Positions 33,649 to 40,463 of a DNA stretch of 64,000 nt are shown here, one piece after another (position 1 is the first letter of the stretch; every line of letters begins with the position of its first letter). The DNA is taken from NCBI GenBank assembly GCA_014656495.1, contig BNCN01000002.1, positions 124,001-188,000 of the forward strand. Direction: 5' to 3'. Under the pieces are notes generated by a model, which saw only the letters and a program-made list of their open reading frames with translations, was not told the origin of the DNA and did not search any database. The DNA comes from Comamonas sp. KCTC 72670 (GTDB lineage: Bacteria; Myxococcota; Myxococcia; Myxococcales; Myxococcaceae). The translations under genes were made by a program, and so were the position numbers.

Positions 33649-33677
33649 TGGCCACCTGTCAGAGGCGTGCTTAGAAT
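33649..33677 (+). promoter_or_regulatory. Candidate sigma-70-like promoter upstream of rpoN
   Basis: TGGCCA (33649-33654) and TAGAAT (33672-33677) are separated by 17 bases and match the vegetative consensus at four of six and five of six positions. It lies directly after lptB and could start an rpoN transcript with a leader of about 200 bases. Confidence 0.3.
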
Positions 33678-33741
33678 AGGTTGGCCCCGCTTTTGCGCCG
33701 ACCTGTCAACGCGCATGTGACACCCTGAGTGGTTCCAAGCT

Positions 33742-33766
33742 CTCGGATTCCTTGTGGAATTCTGAG
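33742..33766 (+). other. Hairpin between lptB and rpoN
   Basis: An imperfect inverted repeat can form a ten-bp stem with one bulged base and a TTGT loop. There is no T-tract, so it may be an attenuating or processing structure rather than a terminator. Confidence 0.4.
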
Positions 33767-33824
33767 CATGCAAGCAAGGGACCCTCGTTTCGGGGCTAGA
33801 CGAAGTCAGGGCTCCTTGTTACGT

Positions 33825-33840
33825 TGGCACGGTCTTTGAT
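33825..33840 (+). promoter_or_regulatory. Sigma-54-like promoter element before rpoN
   Basis: TGGCACGGTCTTTGAT has a perfect -24 box and correct spacing to a -12 box that reads TTGAT instead of TTGCT/A. It ends 48 bases before the rpoN start codon, which would suit autoregulation. The changed -12 base makes activity uncertain. Confidence 0.4.
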
Positions 33841-33888
33841 TGTGGCCCTCCGTCCGAGGGACCAAGTCAACCCTGGAGACCCCGTCTC

Positions 33889-35406
33889 ATGGCGATGGAA
33901 CTGAAACAAAGCCTGAAGCTTGCCCAGCAGCTGGTGATGACGCCGCAGCTGCAGCAGGCCATCAAGCTCCTCCAACTGTCCCGCATGGAGCTGCTCGAGC
34001 AGGTCCGCGAGGAGATGGAGCAGAACCCACTGCTGGAGCAGCCCGACGAACAAGCCCCGGGGGACGTGGGAGACAAGGAACCCGGTGAAGCCTCGCTAGA
34101 GGCTGACAACGTGGAGATGCCGAGGGACATGGACCTGCCCTCGGCCACCAGCGACACCGCCACGGAGTTCAAGGCGGACGGGGAGGGCCCCCCGGAGATC
34201 GACTGGGAGCAGTACCTCAACAGCTACCAGTTCAACGAGCCGACCACCGCCTCCAACAAGGGGAACGTGGCCACGGACGACATGCCGTCGTTCGAGGCCA
34301 ACCTCGTCAAGAAGGAGGACCTGGTCGACCACATCCAGGAGCAGCTGGGCACGCTGCGCCTGAACGACGCCGAGCGCCGCATCGCGATGCTCATCCTGGG
34401 CAACCTGGATGACGACGGCTACCTCAAGCTGCCGGAGGTGGACGGAGATCCGCTCATCCGCCTGGCCAACGAGGCGGACGTGCCCATGCACGTCGCGGAG
34501 CGCACGCTGCGCCGCATCCAGATGTTGGACCCGCGCGGCTGCGGCGCCCGTGACTTGCAGGAGTGCCTGCTCATCCAGCTCCAGGGGATGAAGGAGCCGC
34601 ACGCGCCGCTGCTGGGCCTCATCATCAAGCGGCACATGAAGTACCTGGAGAGCAAGAACCTGCCCGCCATCGCCAAGGACCTGAAGGTCACCTTGGAAGA
34701 GGTGGTGGAGGCGGTGCGGCTGCTCCCGAAGCTGGACCCGAAGCCGGGCCGCAACTTCAGCGGGGACGACGCGCAGTACATCACCCCCGACGTGTTCGTC
34801 TACAAGATGGGGGACGAGTACACGGTGGTGCTCAACGATGACGGCCTGTCCAAGCTGCGCATCTCCGGCACCTACCGGAACGCGCTGAAGACGGGCGCGG
34901 TGGGCCCCGGCCAGACGAAGGACTTCATCCAGGACAAGCTGCGCAGCGCGATGTGGCTCATCCGCTCCATCCACCAGCGGCAGCGGACCATCTACAAGGT
35001 CACCGAGAGCATCGTGAAGTTCCAGCGGGACTTCCTGGACAAGGGCATCGCCCACCTCAAGCCGCTCATCCTCCGGGACGTGGCCGAGGACATCGGCATG
35101 CACGAGTCCACGGTGAGCCGCGTCACCACCAGCAAGTACGTGCACACCCCGCAGGGCATCTTCGAGCTGAAGTACTTCTTCAACTCGTCCATCGCCCGCG
35201 TCTCCGGTGAGGACACCGCGAGCGAGGCGGTGAAGCACCACATCAAGCAGTTGGTGTCGCAGGAAGACGCCCGCAACCCGTACTCGGACCAGAAGATTGT
35301 CGAGCTGCTGCGCGCGCAGGGCACCGAGATTGCCCGCCGCACGGTGGCCAAGTACCGCGAGGTGCTGGGCATCCTCCCCAGCAGCAAGCGCAAGCGGTAC
35401 TACTGA
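33889..35406 (+). CDS. rpoN: RNA polymerase sigma-54 factor
   Basis: A 505-residue sigma factor for promoters with -24/-12 boxes that need AAA+ activators. The N-terminal activator-interacting region is present (LAQQLVMTPQLQQAIKLLQL), followed by an acidic region I/II linker to about residue 110, the core-binding domain, and the DNA-binding part with HESTVSRVTTSKYVHTPQGI and the RpoN box ARRTVAKYREVLGI near residue 480. Length fits the family. It lies after lptB and before hpf and ptsN, as in many proteobacteria. In the window, the response regulator at 51705 is a sigma-54 activator. Confidence 0.98.
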   Translation: MAMELKQSLKLAQQLVMTPQLQQAIKLLQLSRMELLEQVREEMEQNPLLEQPDEQAPGDVGDKEPGEASLEADNVEMPRDMDLPSATSDTATEFKADGEGPPEIDWEQYLNSYQFNEPTTASNKGNVATDDMPSFEANLVKKEDLVDHIQEQLGTLRLNDAERRIAMLILGNLDDDGYLKLPEVDGDPLIRLANEADVPMHVAERTLRRIQMLDPRGCGARDLQECLLIQLQGMKEPHAPLLGLIIKRHMKYLESKNLPAIAKDLKVTLEEVVEAVRLLPKLDPKPGRNFSGDDAQYITPDVFVYKMGDEYTVVLNDDGLSKLRISGTYRNALKTGAVGPGQTKDFIQDKLRSAMWLIRSIHQRQRTIYKVTESIVKFQRDFLDKGIAHLKPLILRDVAEDIGMHESTVSRVTTSKYVHTPQGIFELKYFFNSSIARVSGEDTASEAVKHHIKQLVSQEDARNPYSDQKIVELLRAQGTEIARRTVAKYREVLGILPSSKRKRYY

Positions 35407-35467
35407 GTCCGCGGGCTGTGGCGCGCCGCTTGTCCGCGGCGCGCCTGCGTGGGCAGAGTGGCGCCGC

Positions 35468-36118
35468 ATGAGCGCCACCCCTCCCTCGGACTCCGGCATG
35501 CCTCGCCGTGAGTGCGTGCCCCTCGTCGCCCCGCCCGTCACGCTCGAAGGCAAGCACGTCCGCCTGGAGCCGCTGCGCCCGGAGCACGCGCCGGCCCTGG
35601 CCGCGCTGTGCGAGCCGGACATCTTCACGTGGTTCTCCCGGGAGCTGCGCACGGAGGCGGACGTCGCCGCCTTCATCGACAGCGCCTGCCAGGCCGCCGA
35701 GCAGGGGAGCGAGCGCCCCTTCGTCATCCTGGAGCGGCGGACGGGCGCGCCCGTGGGCAGCACGCGCTTCCTCGACATCCGTCGCGACGACCGCGCGCTG
35801 GAGATTGGCTACACGTGGCTGGGCCGGCGGGTGTGGCGCACGCCGGTGAACACGGAGTGCAAGTACCTGCTGCTGCGTCACGCCTTCGAGTCCCTGGGCG
35901 TCATGCGGGTGCAGCTCAAGACGGACCAGCACAACGCGCGTTCGCGCGCGGCCATCGAGCGGCTGGGCGCCCGCTTCGAGGGCGTGCTGCGCAACCACAT
36001 GCTGGTGCGCGGCGGCGTGGTGCGCGACAGCGCGTACTACAGCGTCATCGACACGGAGTGGCCGGAAGTGAAGCTTCGCCTGGAAGGGCTGCTCGCCGCG
36101 GACGGGGCGGGGGTATAG
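35468..36118 (+). CDS. GNAT acetyltransferase (RimJ/RimL type)
   Basis: A 216-residue N-acetyltransferase. The opening beta-hairpin VTLEGKHVRLEPLRPEHAPA, the substrate strand LEIGYTWLGRRVWRTPVNTE and the C-terminal KTDQHNARSRAAIERLGARF are characteristic of the RimJ/RimL/YdaF branch that acetylates protein N-termini or small amines. It lies 61 bases after rpoN in the same direction, in a position where hpf is usually found. Substrate unknown. Confidence 0.9.
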   Translation: MSATPPSDSGMPRRECVPLVAPPVTLEGKHVRLEPLRPEHAPALAALCEPDIFTWFSRELRTEADVAAFIDSACQAAEQGSERPFVILERRTGAPVGSTRFLDIRRDDRALEIGYTWLGRRVWRTPVNTECKYLLLRHAFESLGVMRVQLKTDQHNARSRAAIERLGARFEGVLRNHMLVRGGVVRDSAYYSVIDTEWPEVKLRLEGLLAADGAGV

Positions 36119-36130
36119 GGTGCGCGGCGC

Positions 36131-36913
36131 ATGAACCCCTTACTTCGTCGCAACCTTCTTCATGTCCCGGCGGGGGCCGTCGTCGCGGTGGGCCTGCTGT
36201 CGGGCTGTGGCAGCAGCCTCACCTCGGAGGTCGTCGACCTGGCGTCGATGGCGGACCGCACGCTCGCGCTCTCCCAGTCGGACGTGGATGTCTTCGAGGG
36301 ACTGGACGAGCCGGGCTCCCACCGCGTCACGGTGACGTTCTCCTCGGCGGCGGGGGGCAGCTGCACCGAGCTGCGCGAGGGCGTCACCGCCACCTTCAAC
36401 GGTCTGCCGATGACGCTGGAGCGCGGCGGCGTGGACGGCACCGCGGGCCGCGACGTGTGCGTGCCCACGCGGGCCTACTACGACTTCGACCCCAACATCT
36501 GGGAGCGGGAGCCCACGGAGGACGCGCGCATCGTCCTCCAGGACGGCACGCACACCATCACCCTGGTGACGAAGGGCGGGAAGGCCAAGCGCTTCTTCTC
36601 CTTCCAGGGCCCCGGCTCCGAGGACCGGCTCACGCGCGGCCAGCCGTACGCCTTCCGCTGGATGCCCGAGGGCGAGGTTCCGGGCCCCATCACCGCCACC
36701 CTGCTGCGCGCGGGCGGGCTCGCCACGGCGACCGTCCCCACCACGCAGGACGAGGGCACCGTCAACTTCAGCCTGCTGCAGACTACGCCGGTCGCCGTCC
36801 ACCTGCTCACGCTGAGCGGCACCGCGCCGGGCACGGTGCTGGAGTGCACGGGGGTCGCCGGGTGCTCGGCGGCGGTGTTCCACTCCGAGGAGCGCGTCGT
36901 CAACGTGCAGTAG
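36131..36913 (+). CDS. Lipoprotein of unknown function
   Basis: A 260-residue predicted lipoprotein. The N-terminus has two arginines before a hydrophobic stretch (VPAGAVVAVGLLSG) and a lipobox LLSGC, then GSSLTSEV. The mature protein is predicted all-beta (HRVTVTFSSAAGGSCTELRE, TATVPTTQDEGTVNFSLLQT) with three to four cysteines that could form disulfides. No known domain was recognised. It follows the GNAT gene by 12 bases and precedes a 396-base gap. Confidence 0.8.
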   Translation: MNPLLRRNLLHVPAGAVVAVGLLSGCGSSLTSEVVDLASMADRTLALSQSDVDVFEGLDEPGSHRVTVTFSSAAGGSCTELREGVTATFNGLPMTLERGGVDGTAGRDVCVPTRAYYDFDPNIWEREPTEDARIVLQDGTHTITLVTKGGKAKRFFSFQGPGSEDRLTRGQPYAFRWMPEGEVPGPITATLLRAGGLATATVPTTQDEGTVNFSLLQTTPVAVHLLTLSGTAPGTVLECTGVAGCSAAVFHSEERVVNVQ

Positions 36914-37309
36914 GGGCTGGAGGGCGGACAGGGGAGCGGGCCCGGAGCGCCCGGGCTCGATTGCCGCGCCATGACGCAGCCCCCACCGTGCCTGGGTACT
37001 TCCTTTCGGAAAGGACCCTCACATGGCTCAGACGACGCGGAGACCCCGTCGAAGTTCGGCGAGGACTCGCCCATGGGCCGCCCCGCATAGCCCGCGGAGC
37101 TGACGCGGCGCGTGACGCGGCCGAGTCGTCACCGGCATGGCCTTGAAGGAAGGGCCATGCCAGTGACGTGGGGTGCAGGCGGGATGTCCTCCCTCGGACG
37201 GGTGGTGTGTCCGGGAACAGGTAACCTGGCGGGGTGGGTTGCTTTCCAGGGCTGGGAACGTTTCAGATCCGTCACGGAGCTCACCTCTCACCCTAGGAGG
37301 CAGCCACGC
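36914..37309. other. Intergenic region before hpf with two inverted repeats
   Basis: No gene is supported in these 396 bases. Two symmetrical elements stand out: TCCTTTCGGAAAGGA at 37001-37015, and a nine-bp perfect inverted repeat at 37134-37142 and 37153-37161 with a ten-base loop, extended by flanking TCAC/GTGA. The second could be a terminator for the lipoprotein gene or an operator. The hpf ribosome site TAGGAGG occupies 37294-37300. Confidence 0.6.
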
Positions 37310-37981
37310 ATGCAGTTCAACATCACCTTCCGTCAGTTCGGGGCGTCGGATTCCCTCAAGGAGTACGCACGCGAGAAGGTCGAAAGGGTGAACCGGCTGC
37401 TGGACCGTGCCGGCGAGGCCCATGTGGTCCTGTCGTTGGAGCGACACCTGCATCACGCGGACATCACCATCCACTCCGGCGCCTGGGTGCTCCGGGGCCG
37501 CGACAAGAGCGATGACATGTACGCGTCCATCGACCTGGCGATGGACAAGATCGAACGCCAGCTGCGCCGCTACCGGGACAAGCTGAAGACGCACCATGGC
37601 CGTGAGCGCGTCCACCACCGGCAGGACCTGGTGGAGCAGCTCCGGGTCCGCCACGCCGTGTTCGAGCTCCCGGACGTGGAGGAGCTGACCTCCCTGGCGG
37701 AAGCCTCCGCCGCGAGCGAGGCCGCGCCCAAGCCCGCGGTGGCGGCGGCGCCGCCTGCCTCCGCCCAACCCCGCGCGTCGCGCGAGGTGCGCGCCACCCA
37801 CCTCACCGTCAAGCCGCTGTCGGTGGATGATGCGGTGATGCAGATGAACCTGATGGACAACGACTTCTACGTCTTCCACAACGTGGAGTCGGAGTCGCTG
37901 TGCATCGTCTACCGGCGCAAGGATGGCCAGTACGGCCTCATCGAGCCGCACGCCCCGGCGGTCGCCGCCACGGGCACCTGA
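37310..37981 (+). CDS. hpf: Ribosome hibernation promoting factor, long form
   Basis: A 223-residue ribosome-associated protein. Residues 1-105 form the HPF/YfiA domain (MQFNITFRQFGASDSLKEYA, then DMYASIDLAMDKIERQLRRY), which binds the small-subunit decoding site. An alanine/proline linker of about 45 residues leads to the C-terminal dimerisation domain with KPLSVDDAVMQMNLMDNDFY and VFHNVESESLCIVYRRKDGQ. This long form makes 100S dimers without a separate RMF. ATG 37310 follows an excellent ribosome site. It is separated from rpoN by two unrelated genes but keeps the usual rpoN-hpf-ptsN order. Confidence 0.93.
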   Translation: MQFNITFRQFGASDSLKEYAREKVERVNRLLDRAGEAHVVLSLERHLHHADITIHSGAWVLRGRDKSDDMYASIDLAMDKIERQLRRYRDKLKTHHGRERVHHRQDLVEQLRVRHAVFELPDVEELTSLAEASAASEAAPKPAVAAAPPASAQPRASREVRATHLTVKPLSVDDAVMQMNLMDNDFYVFHNVESESLCIVYRRKDGQYGLIEPHAPAVAATGT

Positions 37982-38004
37982 GCGGCCCGCCGCTTGACGT
38001 CGTG

Positions 38005-38033
38005 CGCCGTCACCCCACAGGAGGGTGACGGCG
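38005..38033 (+). terminator. Hairpin downstream of hpf
   Basis: An 11-bp perfect stem (arms 38005-38015 and 38023-38033) with a seven-base loop begins 24 bases after the hpf stop. No T-tract follows, so termination may need Rho or the structure may protect the hpf mRNA 3' end. Confidence 0.5.
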
Positions 38034-38219
38034 TGTGGCGGCGCGAAGGCCGCCGTGTCCCGGTGGCGTCACGCCGCCACGCCCCCAGCGGATGCCGTGG
38101 CCGTCGAGGCGTGGGTCCCGCGCCCGGTGGCCGCGCCCGCCAGGGGAGGGCTCACCCGGTGCGTCACGCCGGGCGCTGAAGCTCCTCACCGTCATCCAGG
38201 CGGCCCGCCCTGGCTCGGC

Positions 38220-38256
38220 CTGTCGACAGCGCCTCGATGTCGATGACTGTCGACAG
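38220..38256. repeat. Pair of identical 10-bp palindromes
   Basis: CTGTCGACAG occurs at 38220-38229 and 38247-38256, centres 27 bp apart, with outer flanking bases also symmetrical. Such paired palindromes often bind a dimeric regulator. They precede the small reading frame at 38270 and the ptsN gene. Confidence 0.5.
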
Positions 38257-38269
38257 GAGAGGACGCTTC

Positions 38270-38404
38270 ATGGGAAGTCCCTGCGTGCTCGGGGCGGAGG
38301 TCGTCGCCACCCGGAGCGCGCGGGCAGATGAAGCCCTTGTCGCACTGAAGGACGGGCTTCCCTTCCGCGTCATGATGCGCAGTGAGCGCGGTGCATGCGC
38401 ATGA
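38270..38404 (+). CDS. Possible small protein, 44 residues
   Basis: A short frame starting MGSPCVLGAEVVATRSARAD and ending RSERGACA. Its ATG is preceded by AGGAG with a ten-base spacing, and the paired palindromes lie just upstream. About 70 percent of third positions are G or C, lower than in the neighbouring genes, which argues for a young or spurious frame. No relative was recognised. Listed because the ribosome site and upstream elements are suggestive. Confidence 0.25.
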   Translation: MGSPCVLGAEVVATRSARADEALVALKDGLPFRVMMRSERGACA

Positions 38405-38479
38405 TGACAGGCCACCCTTGCGCTAAAGAGGGGTGAGGAGTAATTGCCGCCAACCAGGAGCGCCAGCGCGGGAGCGTCA

Positions 38480-38941
38480 GTGAGAATCGCCGAGTTCCTC
38501 AGCCCCCAAGCCGTCATCGCCGACATGCAGTCGCGGACGAAGCCTGAAGTGTTGCGCGAGCTGAGCGCCACGTTGGTGCGCGCCCACCCGCAGCTATCCG
38601 CGGACCGGCTGGTGGAGGTGCTGCGCGAGCGCGAGAAGCTGGGCAGCACCGGTATCGGCGAGGGGGTGGCCATTCCCCACGGCAAGCTGCCGGGCATGGC
38701 GCAGCTCCAGGCCGCCTTCGGCGTATCCCGCGCCGGCGTGGACTTCGAGGCCATCGACGGCAAGAGCACCCACCTGTTCTTCGCGCTGGTGGCGCCGGAG
38801 AACAGCGCGGGGGTCCACCTCAAGGCCCTGGCTCGCATCTCCCGGTTGTTCAAGAATCCCCGCTTCCGGGCCGCCATCCTCGAGGCACCCACGGCCGCGG
38901 ACATCCACGCGCTCATCGTCCAGGAAGACGCGCGGCCTTGA
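38480..38941 (+). CDS. ptsN: PTS EIIA-type protein (PtsN/nitrogen PTS)
   Basis: A 153-residue EIIA of the fructose/mannitol fold. The phosphorylation site lies in GIGEGVAIPHGKLPGM, histidine 67, and the second conserved segment is STHLFFALVAPENSAGVHLK. EIIA-Ntr proteins regulate potassium uptake, phosphate and envelope stress rather than transport sugars. The GTG start follows GGGAG at good spacing. It keeps the rpoN-hpf-ptsN linkage, but hprK and rapZ, often next, are absent: a hypothetical gene follows. Confidence 0.9.
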   Translation: MRIAEFLSPQAVIADMQSRTKPEVLRELSATLVRAHPQLSADRLVEVLREREKLGSTGIGEGVAIPHGKLPGMAQLQAAFGVSRAGVDFEAIDGKSTHLFFALVAPENSAGVHLKALARISRLFKNPRFRAAILEAPTAADIHALIVQEDARP

Positions 38942-38974
38942 GCCGGGCGGCGTTCCGGGGGGAACATCCGCACC

Positions 38975-39820
38975 ATGGACGTCGTCCTGAGGCCCATCAG
39001 CGACCGCTTCTTTCATGAACACCTGCTCCCCTTCTTCCGGAGGGCCATGGGGGACGCCCCCGGCGCGCTGGAGTCGCTCCAGGAGCAGTTGGGGGATGGC
39101 CAGGCGCGCATGCTCTGCGAGCGGATGCTCGCCACGGCGATTCCGGGCGGGGTGCGCTCCCTGGACGCGGACCCCTGGGCGGACCTGGTGGACCGGCTCG
39201 TCTTCCTCCCCTGGACGGAGGGGCCCTCCGGCTGGGAGGTGGGCGACGCGGAGCTGGGCTACGCGGACGGCTGGGACGAGGCCCTGCACCTGGCGCTGAT
39301 GGTGGAGGAGGCGAACTATCCCTACTGGGACGCGCGCGCCGCGCGTGAGGTGAGGGATCAGTTCCGCTTCCGGCCTCGCGAGGACGTGGGCCTGGCCTCG
39401 CTGCTCGCGGGGCAGTGGGAGCCCTTCCCCGAGTTTCCGCCCGACCAGGTCTTCGTCACGCAGGGCCGCGGCGAGTACTCCCCGGGCGAGCGCTACGCCT
39501 TCGCGGACTGGGCCTGGCGCCCGGCGCGCAAGGTGGCGCACTGGCAGGTGAACCTGCCGCGCAAGCTGGAGCGGCTCCTGACGCGCGAGCAGGAGCGGAT
39601 GCGCCTGCCGTCGCTGCCGGAGAAGGACGAGGTGCTCGCGTACTGGCTGGGCAAGCAGGCGCAGCCGCCGCCGCTCACGGTGGCCTTCTCCGGGCTGGGG
39701 CCGCGCGCGGCCAACTGGATTCGCGAGCTGGGCTCGCTCACCGCGCACCTGCGGGGCGCGGCGCTGGCGAAGCAGGGGCTGGCGGCGCTGGTGACCAAGA
39801 GCTCCGGCGTGCGCATCTAG
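38975..39820 (+). CDS. Hypothetical protein
   Basis: A 281-residue soluble protein starting [20 protein letters not shown]. It is rich in tryptophan and acidic residues ([40 protein letters not shown]) and has no signal peptide or membrane span. The C-terminal [20 protein letters not shown] is helical. No family was recognised. It follows ptsN by 33 bases and overlaps the convergent dtd gene by four bases at their stop codons. Confidence 0.8.
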   Translation: MDVVLRPISDRFFHEHLLPFFRRAMGDAPGALESLQEQLGDGQARMLCERMLATAIPGGVRSLDADPWADLVDRLVFLPWTEGPSGWEVGDAELGYADGWDEALHLALMVEEANYPYWDARAAREVRDQFRFRPREDVGLASLLAGQWEPFPEFPPDQVFVTQGRGEYSPGERYAFADWAWRPARKVAHWQVNLPRKLERLLTREQERMRLPSLPEKDEVLAYWLGKQAQPPPLTVAFSGLGPRAANWIRELGSLTAHLRGAALAKQGLAALVTKSSGVRI

Positions 39821-40278
39821 CCCTTGGGCGCGGCCGGGCCGGGGCTCTCCAGCAGCAGCGTGACGGGCCCGTCGTTGACGAGCGCCACCTTCATGTCCGC
39901 GGCGAAGATGCCGGTGCCCACGTTCAGCCCGCGCTGGCGCAGCGCCTCACAGGCGCGCTCGTAGAGGGCCTTGGCGGCCACCGGCTCCATCGCGTCGATG
40001 AAGCTGGGCCTGCGGCCCTTGCGCGCGTCACCATAGAGGGTGAACTGGCTGACGACGATGAGCTGCCGGGACGTGTCCTCCAGGGACAGGTTCATCTTCC
40101 CCGCGGCGTCCTCGAAGATGCGCAGCGTGGCCAGCTTCTCCGCCATCCACGCCACGTCCGCCTCCGTGTCGCCCTTGCCCACGCCCAGCAGCACGAGCAG
40201 GCCCGGGCCGATTTCGCTCACGCGCTGGCCCTCCACCGTCACGGACGCCTCCAGCACGCGCTGCACCACTGCTCTCAT
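39817..40278 (-). CDS. dtd: D-aminoacyl-tRNA deacylase
   Basis: A 153-residue enzyme that removes D-amino acids from t[23 protein letters not shown] begins the conserved fold, [20 protein letters not shown] and [20 protein letters not shown] follow, and the cross-subunit GP motif [11 protein letters not shown] lies near the C-terminus. The ATG at 40278 is the family start; a second ATG three codons upstream is weaker. It is divergent from the PBP4-type gene. Confidence 0.96.
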   Translation of the reverse strand: MRAVVQRVLEASVTVEGQRVSEIGPGLLVLLGVGKGDTEADVAWMAEKLATLRIFEDAAGKMNLSLEDTSRQLIVVSQFTLYGDARKGRRPSFIDAMEPVAAKALYERACEALRQRGLNVGTGIFAADMKVALVNDGPVTLLLESPGPAAPKG

Positions 40279-40463
40279 CGAAGTCACCTCGTGGACAGGC
40301 GTGTTTCACTGGGGGGCCGCGTCAGTCACGCCGTTACAGTTGGAATGTCAGGTTTCTGCCTGCTGGTAGAGCGAGCGCCCAGACGTGGACTCAGGGCGTC
40401 TCTCACCCTTGCTCGCCTTTTGCCCCGTTCCGCATAATGGCACCTGACTTCCCCGGAGAGAGT

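Larger units (their letters stand above)
37982..38479. other. Long intergenic region between hpf and ptsN
   Basis: These 498 bases hold an 11-bp GC-rich hairpin right after hpf, two identical palindromes around 38220-38256 and a possible 44-codon reading frame, each listed separately. The rest is GC-rich with several small inverted repeats and no recognised gene. The space would allow ptsN its own promoter. Confidence 0.6.

Noticed and set aside
37227..37243. Sigma-54-like element before hpf (TGGC...TTGCT)
   Set aside because: The distance between GG and GC is one base too long and the -24 box is poor.
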